Source: Wansuia hejianensis
GTDB lineage: Bacteria > Bacillota > Clostridia > Lachnospirales > Lachnospiraceae
Length of the DNA: 64,000 nt
Direction: 5' to 3'
Assembly (NCBI RefSeq): GCF_014337215.1
Contig: NZ_CP060635.1
Coordinates: forward strand, 2,369,501-2,433,500
Shown: positions 24,740 to 33,589 of the stretch, piece by piece
Layout: each line of letters begins with the position of its first letter
Position numbering within the stretch: position 1 is the stretch's first letter
Program-made: the position numbers and the translations under genes
Notes under the pieces: generated by a model
The model's input: only the letters and a program-made list of their open reading frames with translations
What the model was told of the DNA's origin: nothing
Databases searched by the model: none

Positions 24740-25672
24740 TCAATCTGCAAATAAAGGAGTCGAATAATAACGGTCTCCACTGTCCGGAAGTAAAGCCACA
24801 ATTGTACGTCCCCTGTTCTCCGGCCGCTTCGCCAGCTCAAGTGCTGCATACATCGCTGCTCCGGAGGATATTCCTACCAAAATCCCTTCCCTCTGTGCCA
24901 GTTCTTTGGCCACTGAAAAACACACCTCGTCTTCCACCGGAAATATTTCGTCATAAATCTCCGTATTTAAAACCGACGGGATAAAGCCTGCTCCGATCCC
25001 CTGGATCTTGTGAGGCCCTCCCTGCCCCTGTGACAGCACCGGTGAAACGGCGGGTTCCACTGCCACCACTCGGATCTCCGGATTTTTTCTCTTCAAATAT
25101 TCTCCGGTGCCCGTTATTGTCCCGCCGGTGCCTACTCCCGCGACAAAAATATCCACTTCGCCGTCCGTATCCTGCCAGATCTCTGGTCCGGTGGTCTCAC
25201 GGTGTGCTTTCGCATTAGAGGGATTGTCGAACTGCCCCGTCAGAAATGCCCCCGGCACTTCCCTGACTATTTCTTTCGCTTTCTCAATTGCTCCATTCAT
25301 CCCCTTGCTGCCGTCTGTCAGAACAATTTTTGCCCCGTAGGCTTTCAAAATATTCCTTCGTTCCAGGCTCATGGTCTCCGGCATGGTCAGAATCAAACAA
25401 TATCCTTTTGCTGCCGCCAGGGAAGCAAGCCCGATCCCCGTATTGCCGGAGGTAGGTTCAACGATCGTCGCCCCAGGCTTCAGGAGGCCTGCCTTCTCCG
25501 CGTCTTCAATCATGTATTTTGCCGCCCTGTCTTTCACGCTTCCCGCTGGGTTCATGTATTCCAGCTTCACCAGCAGCCGGGCTTCCAGACCGTATTTTCG
25601 TTCAATATTCCGAACCTCCATCAGGGGCGTACGCCCGATGAATTCTTCCACACTCTGATAAATCTTCGCCAT
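24740..25672 (-). CDS. cysK: Cysteine synthase (O-acetylserine sulfhydrylase)
   Basis: A 310-residue PLP enzyme joining sulfide to O-acetylserine to make cysteine. PLP lysine is in NPAGSVKDRAA (about 47). The substrate loop is EPTSGNTGIGLA, and the phosphate-binding loop is GVGTGGTITGTGEYLK. The C-terminal LLPDSGDRYYSTPLF is typical of CysK. It is the first gene of a two-gene operon with the Rrf2 regulator, and possibly complexes with it. Confidence 0.95.
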   Translation of the reverse strand: MAKIYQSVEEFIGRTPLMEVRNIERKYGLEARLLVKLEYMNPAGSVKDRAAKYMIEDAEKAGLLKPGATIVEPTSGNTGIGLASLAAAKGYCLILTMPETMSLERRNILKAYGAKIVLTDGSKGMNGAIEKAKEIVREVPGAFLTGQFDNPSNAKAHRETTGPEIWQDTDGEVDIFVAGVGTGGTITGTGEYLKRKNPEIRVVAVEPAVSPVLSQGQGGPHKIQGIGAGFIPSVLNTEIYDEIFPVEDEVCFSVAKELAQREGILVGISSGAAMYAALELAKRPENRGRTIVALLPDSGDRYYSTPLFAD

Positions 25673-26217
25673 ATTCTGCTCCCTTCCACAGTTGTATTTT
25701 CTCCACTATATAACTGTTCCTCAGCTGATCTTATTCTACGCAATTCCCATCTGCTAAATAGGATTATATCTGGCTGTTTCTAAAAAGTCAAGGTGTAAAT
25801 CCCCTCTGCATAAACCTCCGGACACAGAGGCATTCCAACACTTGCATAATCTCCAACAAATGTCAAAAATGCAAGATACACGCTCTTTATAGGAACGGAG
25901 ACAAAAGAAAACCCACAAATATATTTACCCGGGGACAGCAATAACAGACGTGGGATACTGCAACCAGAGGCTGACACAGCATCTCATGGAAAAAACAAGA
26001 AATGATTGGGAAAACCGTTATGACGCTGTTATCTTATTTGTAAATAACAGTGTACGAGACTTTTATCCTAAGTTTGATTTTAAAATACGAAAAAATATTT
26101 ATTTCATACAGAAGTAGAAAATATAAATATGACAGTCAAAAGATTTGATATGGACTCTTACTTTTCCGCCATCTCCCACACCTGATCTTTTATTCAGAAA
26201 AATCCGCTTCCATACGT
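25673..26217. other. Gene-free interval upstream of cysK
   Basis: 545 bp with no convincing gene. It becomes AT-rich after 26000. A weak stem (CTGTTAT...ATAACAG, about 26029-26052) is present. No T-box AGGGTGGNACCGCG sequence or S-box could be found in the cysK leader. A 65-codon minus frame at 25780-25977 has no ribosome binding site and a shadow-like composition. Confidence 0.5.
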
Positions 26218-26874
26218 TTACCTGTCTCTCCCCAGAGTATCTCTTTCAATCTCCTGCTTCCATTCAGCCCCCACTGGTGAAGAGGCCGAACAGCTCCTCA
26301 TACGGCAGACAGTCTCTGACACCACACGATAATTCAATGAAACGCCTGCTGGGTCATTTTGAAATGTCACAGACCTGTCTGCTCTGATCCCAAATCTGGC
26401 AGCCTCGTTCACCGCATCCATATTCGCTCCCAGAAACAAGAATTCCCATCCATACTCTTCCTGCTCCTTCCGGATCATCTCCTTCAGCCTGTCATACGAA
26501 TAAATTCTGCTGGCATTCTCCAGACCGTCTGTAATCACCACAAAAATGACCTTTTCCGGCCTTTCGGATTCCGGCACGGACCTCACCACATTTGCAGTAT
26601 GAGTAATCGCCCTTCCCATAGCATCCAGCAAGGCCGTACATCCTCTGACGTAATACTGGCGCCCGGTCATCGGCTCCACACAATCCGCGGATAGGCGGTC
26701 ATGCACCACTTCATATTGATCATCAAACAATACGGTAGTCACACACGCTTCTCCCGGTTCCTGCCTCTGCTTCTCCATCATACTGTTAAAACCGCCGATC
26801 GTATCACTTTCCAAACCCGCCATAGAACCGCTGCGGTCCAAAATAAACACAAGCTCCGTTAATCCTTTTTTCAC
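26218..26874 (-). CDS. von Willebrand factor A domain protein
   Basis: A 218-residue cytoplasmic VWA protein. The MIDAS motif LDRSGSM (DxSxS) is near residue 10, with a threonine in RGCTALLDAMG and an aspartate in VVITDGLEN completing the metal site. The start is a GTG at 26874 with AGGGAGG 8 bases upstream. It resembles TerY/YfbK-like stand-alone VWA proteins. It follows the macro-domain gene by about 137 bases, with a GTCGCC-CGCCA-GGCGAC hairpin (26959-26975) in the gap, and is likely the third gene of that unit. Confidence 0.9.
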   Translation of the reverse strand: MKKGLTELVFILDRSGSMAGLESDTIGGFNSMMEKQRQEPGEACVTTVLFDDQYEVVHDRLSADCVEPMTGRQYYVRGCTALLDAMGRAITHTANVVRSVPESERPEKVIFVVITDGLENASRIYSYDRLKEMIRKEQEEYGWEFLFLGANMDAVNEAARFGIRADRSVTFQNDPAGVSLNYRVVSETVCRMRSCSASSPVGAEWKQEIERDTLGRDR

Positions 26875-27010
26875 AATCAATTCCTCCCTTTGTCTCACAG
26901 CCTTCTTACTTCTGTATTACTTCTTGCAGTAAGAATACCCTAAAAAAAGAGAGGAATGGTCGCCCGCCAGGCGACAACTATTCTGCCGGGCCGGCTAAAA
27001 GTAAATCTTT

Positions 27011-28021
27011 TCAGAGCGTCGGCTCGCCAAAGGCAAAGAGTGTCTCATTAATCGTAAAAATATCATATTCCCCCGCCCTGAGAAAGTATTCCACAATCAC
27101 ATCCTGCCTGTTGCTGCACGACAGAGCATACCCTGCTCTCATCAGGAGGTCTCTGGCTTCATCCAGGGACAGCTCCAGCGCAATGGCAAGGGATAAGGCA
27201 GTCCGCTTGCTGGGCGCATAGCTCTCGCTGGACCGGATCTTCGAAAACAGTTTCCGGTCTATATTCGCTTTTTTATATACCTGCACATCCGTCAGCCCTT
27301 TGTCGTCAATCAGACGCAGCAGCATTCTGGAAAATGTTTCATTCCTGCGGGCCAGCAGCTCCTTCAGCGTCCTTCTGTCCCTATAACCCGCCGGATCTTC
27401 TTTCAGAACCGCCGGACCTTCTTCCTCCCGGGAAAAAGAATTCATCAACGGCACCGGAGGCCGGGCCGGGGAGGACAGTAAAGCTTGCTCTGCCACATAA
27501 TGGTCATTAATATACTTCCGCACAGAACTCTTCAGCCTGTTTCCTATGTCCATAGCCTTCCGGTCATACAGCACCAGGTAAATATCCATCTCCTGTCCTT
27601 CCAGAAATGACCTGAACTCCGAAACTGCCACCTCCAGTGCCTCTTTCTTGGGATAGCCGTAAATCCCGGCGGAAATCAGCGGAAATGCAATACTTTTCAG
27701 CCCATATTCCAAGGCTAGCGCCAATGAATTCCTGTAACAGCCGCGCAGCAATTCCTCCTCCCCGCACCGGCCACCGCTCCATACCGGCCCTGCCGTATGG
27801 ATCACATATCTGGCCGGCAGCCGGAACCCCGGCGTAATGACAGCCCTCCCCGTTGGGCAGCTTCCGATGGCGCCGCAGGCCGCCTGCATGTCCCGCACAC
27901 CCGCACCCTCAAAAATAGCCCCACAGACGCCGCTTCCATACTGCAGCCTTGTATTCGCAGCATTTACCACCGCATCCGCTGGAACTCTGGAAATATCATC
28001 CCTTATGATTGTAAACGGCAT
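27011..28021 (-). CDS. Macro domain fused to helix-turn-helix-like C-terminal domain
   Basis: A 336-residue two-domain protein. Residues 1-175 are a macro domain that binds or hydrolyses ADP-ribose derivatives: VVNAANTRLQYGSGVCGAIFEGAG forms the catalytic loop (given in part) and LISAGIYGYPK the second loop. After a linker (about 176-215) comes a helical XRE-like region (FSRMLLRLIDDKG...VYKKANIDRKLFSKIR, about 225-265), followed by a conserved-looking tail ending YDIFTINETLFAFGEP. It starts 2 bases after the sigma-like gene's stop, so translation is coupled. A DNA- or RNA-bound ADP-ribose reader or eraser is possible; no ADP-ribosyltransferase is seen nearby. Confidence 0.88.
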   Translation of the reverse strand: MPFTIIRDDISRVPADAVVNAANTRLQYGSGVCGAIFEGAGVRDMQAACGAIGSCPTGRAVITPGFRLPARYVIHTAGPVWSGGRCGEEELLRGCYRNSLALALEYGLKSIAFPLISAGIYGYPKKEALEVAVSEFRSFLEGQEMDIYLVLYDRKAMDIGNRLKSSVRKYINDHYVAEQALLSSPARPPVPLMNSFSREEEGPAVLKEDPAGYRDRRTLKELLARRNETFSRMLLRLIDDKGLTDVQVYKKANIDRKLFSKIRSSESYAPSKRTALSLAIALELSLDEARDLLMRAGYALSCSNRQDVIVEYFLRAGEYDIFTINETLFAFGEPTL

Positions 28022-28023
28022 AC

Positions 28024-28767
28024 TTATTCCTCCTCGGGTACCTCTTCCCCGGCAAGCTTCAGAATGGCCTCTGCCTCATCCTCGGATATATGCATGAAGT
28101 CCGCCACTTCATCCAGATATACTTTTCTGCCCATTTCTTCCTTCAGAACGGAGACACTGTCCTTAAGCTCCTGTACTTTAGAAACCATTCTGTGATCCTG
28201 ATGTTTCACATCCCTCTGCTGCTCTGTCAGTGCCTGCATCCCCTGACGTATTTCCTGCATAATTTTATCTTCCGCTGAAGCCAGATCCAGTCCTGCCCTG
28301 CCCTCTATTGCCTCCAGCGCCAGCAGCAGGCACAGATTCCCTTCCTGCACCAGATCCGTCACGGCCACCTCCGGCACATACCTCTCTCTGGCCGCCTTTA
28401 CCACCTCTGGAAGAAACAGCTCAGACAACCGCTCTCTGACACTCTTGTCCCCGTTTAGAATCTTTTCAAGAAGGCTGGTCCGCTCCCCATTCCGCTCCGG
28501 AGCCAACATTTTCAACGCGCTTTCGTATTCCTCCAGATATTGAAGATCTGCCACAGACAGCTCTGGCAGAGCTGTCTCCTTCAGATAACCTTCCACTATT
28601 ATTTTTTTCGAGAGCAGATAATCAAAAACCAGCTTCATTTGCTCACCGGTCAGCTCATCCCCGGAGAAAAAACTCTCCGCTTCTTCTTTTTTTATATGAA
28701 AGCTTTCTGCTTCTGCCCGAGACAGAAGTGCTTCCAGCTTCTGTTGAAATTCCTGTTGTGTAATCAT
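28024..28767 (-). CDS. Sigma-70 region 2/3-like protein lacking region 4
   Basis: A 247-residue protein. The ATG at 28767 is chosen over a TTG two codons upstream; GGAAGGG precedes it. The middle (about 110-165) reads LFLPEVVKAARERY...TDLVQEGNLCLLLALEAI, the region 2.1-2.2 pattern of sigma-70 factors that contacts RNA polymerase. The C-terminus (YLDEVADFMHISEDEAEAILKLAGEEV) resembles region 3. No region 4 that would read the -35 box is present. The first ~90 residues are an acidic helical domain not recognised. It could be an RNA polymerase-binding modulator or a sigma-derived adaptor. It heads the operon with the macro and VWA genes. Confidence 0.75.
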   Translation of the reverse strand: MITQQEFQQKLEALLSRAEAESFHIKKEEAESFFSGDELTGEQMKLVFDYLLSKKIIVEGYLKETALPELSVADLQYLEEYESALKMLAPERNGERTSLLEKILNGDKSVRERLSELFLPEVVKAARERYVPEVAVTDLVQEGNLCLLLALEAIEGRAGLDLASAEDKIMQEIRQGMQALTEQQRDVKHQDHRMVSKVQELKDSVSVLKEEMGRKVYLDEVADFMHISEDEAEAILKLAGEEVPEEE

Positions 28768-28935
28768 GCCCAACCCTTCCTTTCCCTTCCGATAAGAAAA
28801 TTATACTACATCACTGTCAAAAACGAAAGGGCGGCTGCATATGTTCCATAGTATGCAAAAAGAAACTATGCCACTTTATTGTGCTCACTTTACAACAAAC
28901 ACTCACAGGAGTATGCTTGACACATGCTATATTCC

Positions 28936-28992
28936 AGAGCACACCCGTAACTCATGCCCTTGACGGGGAGGGTGAACAGCCTACGCTGTTCC
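28936..28992 (+). repeat. Dispersed ~55-bp hairpin repeat, copy 1
   Basis: The sequence runs CCCGTAACTCATGCCC, a G-rich block, and then GAACAGC-CTAC-GCTGTTC, which forms a perfect 7-bp stem. Related copies occur at 34736-34790, 34804-34855 and, lacking the GAACAGC stem, 51431-51461. This copy lies in the leader of the flavin/ferredoxin gene. Confidence 0.75.
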
Positions 28993-29042
28993 TCAATCTT
29001 TGCTTCAGAGTAAAGGAAAAGAAAAAACAGGAGGTTTTAGCT

Positions 29043-29654
29043 ATGACAGCTCAGAATTGCCTTCGTATACTGCGAGAAGTTAAAGACGCCGCATTTGCCA
29101 CAGTAGACGAAACAGGGATGCCGCAGGTCAGAATCATTGACGTAATGCTGATAGATCAGGAAAAGCTCTATTTCTGCACAGCCCGTGGTAAAGATTTCTA
29201 CCGTCAACTGACTGCCTCCGGCCAGGTGGCTATAACAGCTATGAACCATTTTTTCCAGATGGTGCGCCTGAGCGGCAGGGCCAGGAAGCTTTCCGGGCAA
29301 AAAGAATGGATTGACCGCATTTTTGAGGAAAATCCGGTTATGAATAATGTATACCCCGGTGAAAGCCGGTACATTCTGGAACCATTTTGTATAGCCGACG
29401 GTCAGATTGAGTTCTTTGACCTGGGAAGGGAGCCTGTTTTCCGGGAATGCTTGACAATTGGAAATGCACGGAAGCCGCAGAAGGGCTTTTTTATCACAGA
29501 TTCCTGCATCGGATGCGGGGAATGCCACCGCTCCTGTCCGCAGCAGTGTATTGAAGCAGGCACCCCTTATACCATACGGCAGGATCACTGCCTGCACTGT
29601 GGCCTGTGCTACGAAACATGCCCCGTTCAGGCGCTAGAGAGGAAAGGTATATAA
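29043..29654 (+). CDS. Pyridoxamine oxidase-fold flavin domain fused to 2[4Fe-4S] ferredoxin
   Basis: A 203-residue redox protein. Residues 1-140 follow the split-barrel FMN-binding pattern of the pyridoxamine 5'-phosphate oxidase-like group (AAFATVDETGMPQVRIID, LYFCTARGKDFYRQL). Residues 150-200 carry two cluster motifs, CIGCGECHRSCP and CLHCGLCYETCP. The ATG follows AGGAGG; the upstream open frame is leader. The stop is 2 bases before the transporter gene at 29657, so the two are co-translated. It likely reduces a small molecule using ferredoxin-type electrons; the link to betaine/choline-type uptake suggests the imported compound or its product as substrate. Confidence 0.88.
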   Translation: MTAQNCLRILREVKDAAFATVDETGMPQVRIIDVMLIDQEKLYFCTARGKDFYRQLTASGQVAITAMNHFFQMVRLSGRARKLSGQKEWIDRIFEENPVMNNVYPGESRYILEPFCIADGQIEFFDLGREPVFRECLTIGNARKPQKGFFITDSCIGCGECHRSCPQQCIEAGTPYTIRQDHCLHCGLCYETCPVQALERKGI

Positions 29655-29656
29655 AC

Positions 29657-31195
29657 ATGTTACAGGATATGTGGTCGACTTTTATTGAGAGGAAAGAATT
29701 TTTTCTGGGGCTGCTCTGGGAACACATAGAGATATCTCTTGCCGCTATCGTGATCGCAGTCCTCTTCGGCGGCCTTGTGGGCATTCTGATCAGCGAATTT
29801 CAAAAGTCAGCCAAACCCGCTCTGGGCGTAATTAATTTTCTCTATACGATTCCCTCTATCTCCATGCTCGGCTTTCTGATCCCTCTGTCCGGAATCGGAA
29901 ATGCCACAGCGGTAATTGCGCTCACCATCTATGCCCTGCTACCAATGGTTCGCAACACTCATACTGGAATCACGAACGTAGATCTGGCTATCCTGGAAGC
30001 CGCCAAGGGAATGGGCAGCACGCGCCTGCAGATTTTATTAAAGATCAAGCTTCCGCTGGCAACGCCGGTTATCCTGTCAGGCATCCGCAGCATGGTGACT
30101 ATGACGATAGCTCTGGCCGGAATCGCTTCTTTTATCGGAGCCGGAGGCCTGGGCGTCGCCATTTACAGGGGTATCACCACAAATAATGCCGCCATGACCA
30201 TGGCAGGAAGCCTTTTAATTGCCCTCCTGGCCCTAGTAGTTGATTTCCTTCTCGGATTTATCGAAAAACGGATGAAAAAGCACAGCGCCAGATCCAAAAG
30301 GGTAAACCGGGTTCTGGCCGCTGCAGCGGCCACCGCCTGCCTGGCTGTTATTGCCGGAACTGTTTTCCGCCCTGGCTCAAAAGATACTATTCACATCGCT
30401 ACAAAGCCCATGACTGAGCAGTATGTGCTGGGCGAAATGCTGGATCTTCTCATTGAACAGAATACAGGCCTGAACGCAGAACTGACCCAGGGCGTCGGCG
30501 GAGGCACATCCAACATCCAGCCCGCCATGGAAAGCGGCGAATTTGATCTCTACCCGGAATACACCGGAACCGGCTGGAATATGGTACTGAAAGAAGACAG
30601 CCTGTATACAGAAGATCTGTTTCCCATCATGCAGCAGGCCTATAAAGATGAGCTGAACATGCAGTGGAGCGGCATCTATGGTTTTAATAACACCTATGGC
30701 CTGGCAGTCCGCCGCGAAATCGCTGAAAAATATGACCTGAAAACCTATTCTGACCTGCAATCCGCCGCGAGACAGCTCACCTTCGGCGCAGAATACGATT
30801 TTTTTGAACGGGAGGATGGCTATGATGCACTCTGCGATGCATATGGACTTAAGTTCGGAAGGATCATGGATCTGGATATCGGCCTGAAATACCAGGCGAT
30901 CAGTCAGGGGAAAATCGACGTGATGGTAATATTTACGACCGATGGACAGCTCAGCATTTCCGACGTTGCTGTCCTGGAGGATGACAAGAATTTCTATCCC
31001 TCTTATCTCTGCGGAAATGTCATCCGGAGCGAAATTCTGGAAACATACCCAGAACTGAATGATGTCTTTTCGGCATTGGCCGGCCTGATCACCGATGATG
31101 ACATGGCTCAGATGAACTACGCAGTAGAATCAGAAAGTAAGGAACCCCGTACAGTAGCCGAAGAGTTTCTTCGAGAAAAAGGGCTGTTAGAGTGA
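29657..31195 (+). CDS. Betaine/choline-type ABC transporter, fused permease and substrate-binding protein
   Basis: A 512-residue fusion. Residues 1-210 are an OpuBB-type permease with five to six helices and the EAA-like loop LEAAKGMGSTRLQILLKIKLP. After a helix at about 215-235, residues 240-512 are an OpuBC-type quaternary-amine binding domain (IHIATKPMTEQYVLGEML, TEYTGTGW), displayed outside the membrane. The ATG at 29657 is preferred since it begins the membrane protein and follows GAGAGGAAAGG. With the ATPase at 31207 it forms a complete importer. Substrates of the family are glycine betaine, choline, carnitine and proline betaine; which one is not evident. Confidence 0.93.
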   Translation: MLQDMWSTFIERKEFFLGLLWEHIEISLAAIVIAVLFGGLVGILISEFQKSAKPALGVINFLYTIPSISMLGFLIPLSGIGNATAVIALTIYALLPMVRNTHTGITNVDLAILEAAKGMGSTRLQILLKIKLPLATPVILSGIRSMVTMTIALAGIASFIGAGGLGVAIYRGITTNNAAMTMAGSLLIALLALVVDFLLGFIEKRMKKHSARSKRVNRVLAAAAATACLAVIAGTVFRPGSKDTIHIATKPMTEQYVLGEMLDLLIEQNTGLNAELTQGVGGGTSNIQPAMESGEFDLYPEYTGTGWNMVLKEDSLYTEDLFPIMQQAYKDELNMQWSGIYGFNNTYGLAVRREIAEKYDLKTYSDLQSAARQLTFGAEYDFFEREDGYDALCDAYGLKFGRIMDLDIGLKYQAISQGKIDVMVIFTTDGQLSISDVAVLEDDKNFYPSYLCGNVIRSEILETYPELNDVFSALAGLITDDDMAQMNYAVESESKEPRTVAEEFLREKGLLE

Positions 31196-31206
31196 GGAGT
31201 GATTAA

Positions 31207-31944
31207 ATGGCTGCAGCGATAGAATATAAAAATATCAGTAAATCATACGGTTCAAATGTGGTTCTGAAGGACTTCAGCCTGACTCTGGAAAAAGGGGAAT
31301 TCATCACAATCATCGGTTCCTCAGGCTGTGGCAAGACGACAATTCTCAAGATGGTCAACGGCCTGATCAGCCCTGACAGCGGAGACATCCTGATTAATGG
31401 CCGCAGCATCCGGAATCAGGATTTGATCAGGCTGCGCAGAGGAATCGGATATGCAATCCAGGGCAGCGTTTTATTCCCTCATATGACTGTGGAACAAAAC
31501 ATTTCCTATGTGCCAAATCTGATCAATAAAAAAGAAAAACAGAAAACCCGTACTGCAGTCAGCAAATGGTTGCAGACCGTCGGACTGGACGAAGAGCTGA
31601 AAGAACGGTATCCTTCAGAGCTTTCAGGCGGCCAGCAGCAGCGTGTGGGGATCGCCAGGGCGCTGGCAGCGTCCCCGGAAATTCTGCTGATGGATGAACC
31701 CTTCGGGGCTGTAGACGAAATCACCCGCGGCCAGCTTCAGATTGAGCTCCGGCAAATTTATGAAGAAACCAGGATCACCATTTTATTTGTAACCCATGAT
31801 ATTTCCGAGGCCCTGAAGCTGGGTACAAGAGTCCTGGTCATGGATCAGGGTAAAATCCTGCAGTACGGCTCTCCAGAAGAATTGCTGTGCAATCCCTCTA
31901 CCCCGTTTGTCAAGCAGCTGGTACACAAAACCAGGCGCACCTGA
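31207..31944 (+). CDS. Betaine/choline-type ABC transporter ATP-binding protein
   Basis: A 245-residue ATPase with Walker A GSSGCGKT (about 37-44), signature LSGGQQQRVGIARAL, Walker B ILLMDEPFGAVD and switch VTHDISEA. It lacks the C-terminal CBS pair found in many osmoregulated OpuA/ProV ATPases, ending shortly after the ABC core. Uptake may therefore not be gated by ionic strength, which fits nutrient uptake rather than osmoprotection. It is encoded 11 bases after the fused permease/binding protein. Confidence 0.93.
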   Translation: MAAAIEYKNISKSYGSNVVLKDFSLTLEKGEFITIIGSSGCGKTTILKMVNGLISPDSGDILINGRSIRNQDLIRLRRGIGYAIQGSVLFPHMTVEQNISYVPNLINKKEKQKTRTAVSKWLQTVGLDEELKERYPSELSGGQQQRVGIARALAASPEILLMDEPFGAVDEITRGQLQIELRQIYEETRITILFVTHDISEALKLGTRVLVMDQGKILQYGSPEELLCNPSTPFVKQLVHKTRRT

Positions 31945-31952
31945 CCTAAATT

Positions 31953-33083
31953 TTATCTGTGAAACGCCTTCTGAAAACGGATCAGCGCCTCTGCTGTCGC
32001 AGCCAGATTTTCTCTGCTCTGATAGCGGGATACTGAAAAATCCACAGCCTGACGGTTAATGCTGAAAATTGCTGTGACTCCCATGTCATAGGCTTTTTCA
32101 GCCTCCTCCCCCACTGAGCCCACAACAGCAACGACAGGAACGCCTTTCCTGGCCGCCCTTTCCGCCACTCCCACAACAACTTTCCCATGTAAGCTCTGAC
32201 CGTCAATCTTTCCCTCTCCGGTGATGACCAGATCGGCCCCCTCCAGCGCCTCATCAAAATGGACCAGTTCCAGCACAGTCCGGATGCCCGGCTGAAGCTC
32301 TCCATCAAGAAAAGCCACAATACCTGCTCCCATGGCGCCTGCGGCACCCGCTCCCGGAATCTCCGCTACTTCTTTTCCCAGCTCCCTTTTGATCGCCGCA
32401 TCCAGAGCCTTCAGGTTGTCATCCAGTTCTTTCACAGCCGCCTCATCTGCACCCTTCTGCGGCGCGAAGATATAGGCCGCCCCTCCGGTGCCGTGCATCG
32501 GATGGTCAATATCACACATGGCAATTACCTGGCATCCGTTCAATAGTTTCCGAGTCTCTGAAACATCAATTTTCTCCACATTTTTAAGATTCCCGCCCGC
32601 CGGAATAAAATTCTGTCCCATACGGTCAAAAAATTTGGTCCCGACTGCAGCAGCCAGGCCGCAGGCCGCGTCATTGGTACAGCTGCCGCCCAGTCCAATG
32701 ACCAGCTTCTTGCATCCATGCTCTACCGCGTGCCGAAGAATCAACCCCACTCCATAGGTAGAAGTCAGCGCGGGATTCTCCCTTCCTTCAACTTGCGGAA
32801 GGCCCGCCGCCTGTGCCATCTCAATCACAGCCGTATCTCCCATACGGGCATAATAAGCCGCGACTGTCTCGCCGTATGGTCCCTGAGTTTCGACTTCTAT
32901 CTTCTTGGCATCAGCCGCATACAGAAAACAGTCCACAGTCCCCTCACCGCCGTCGGCAACCGGAATTGCCACCACCTCACATCCCGGCTCAATCTCCCGG
33001 ATTTTATCTGAGACAATTCTGCAAACCTCTTCTGAACTCAACGTCCCTTTAAAAGAGTCCGGGATCACAATACATTTTTTCAT
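31953..33083 (-). CDS. glxK: Glycerate kinase
   Basis: A 376-residue GlxK/GarK-type kinase phosphorylating D-glycerate to phosphoglycerate. Family blocks are VIPDSFKGTLSSEEV, VADGGEGTVD, QGPYGETV, GLGGSCTNDAACGLAAA and TGEGKIDGQSLHGK. It lies convergent to the ABC transporter with only an 8-base gap, so the two probably share no regulation. Glycerate from serine, glyoxylate or sugar-acid breakdown would enter glycolysis here. Confidence 0.95.
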   Translation of the reverse strand: MKKCIVIPDSFKGTLSSEEVCRIVSDKIREIEPGCEVVAIPVADGGEGTVDCFLYAADAKKIEVETQGPYGETVAAYYARMGDTAVIEMAQAAGLPQVEGRENPALTSTYGVGLILRHAVEHGCKKLVIGLGGSCTNDAACGLAAAVGTKFFDRMGQNFIPAGGNLKNVEKIDVSETRKLLNGCQVIAMCDIDHPMHGTGGAAYIFAPQKGADEAAVKELDDNLKALDAAIKRELGKEVAEIPGAGAAGAMGAGIVAFLDGELQPGIRTVLELVHFDEALEGADLVITGEGKIDGQSLHGKVVVGVAERAARKGVPVVAVVGSVGEEAEKAYDMGVTAIFSINRQAVDFSVSRYQSRENLAATAEALIRFQKAFHR

Positions 33084-33452
33084 AGTCTACTTTTCCTCCA
33101 CTTTTCATCGGCAATCAACGTTTTATCTGACTTCCTTGGAAGCTGCAGTTCTTTCCGCCGGCCTTCACCACTCATGGCGGCTGACAAACGTTTTTTCTAT
33201 TATACAGTGAAATTGCCCATTTTCCAACACTATTTCTCCCGGCCGGGGGATAACCAACCGCAATCCCTCTTCCCCCCGGCATCCCCGTATAAAATTGCCC
33301 AGAAATCCATCCGCTTACCTCCATGGCAGCTTCCTGCGTTTAATCCCTTCGCCGCAAGCTGTCATATCACATGCCTACACGCCTGAAACATTTCTAAATA
33401 CCAGAAAACGACAAACTTTACAACGGGCGGAAACAGACCTTTTTTTCTCAAA

Positions 33453-33556
33453 ATCGAGATGGACGGGAAGCCATTTTAGACTTTCCCGTTTCGATCACTC
33501 ATCAGCAAAGACGGGAGGGGCTGCAACGGCGGCGCATTTTATATGCGCCGTTTATC
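33453..33556 (+). other. Two stem-loops in a 506-bp gene-free gap
   Basis: The gap between glxK and the acetyltransferase gene (33084-33589) has no gene I can support. Two hairpins are visible. One is an extended stem, ATCGA...ACGGGAAG against CTTTCCCGT...CGAT (33453-33495). The other is GGCGCAT-TTTAT-ATGCGCC (33531-33549), followed by GTTTATCTT, which may act as a weak plus-strand terminator. A small RNA ending there is possible but unproven. Confidence 0.35.
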
Positions 33557-33589
33557 TTGACCGTTAACTGGCCCGGATGGGTTTGCTAT

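Noticed and set aside
25673..26000. T-box or S-box leader for cysK
   Set aside because: No AGGGTGGNACCGCG antiterminator sequence or SAM-riboswitch core, and no terminator hairpin before the start codon.
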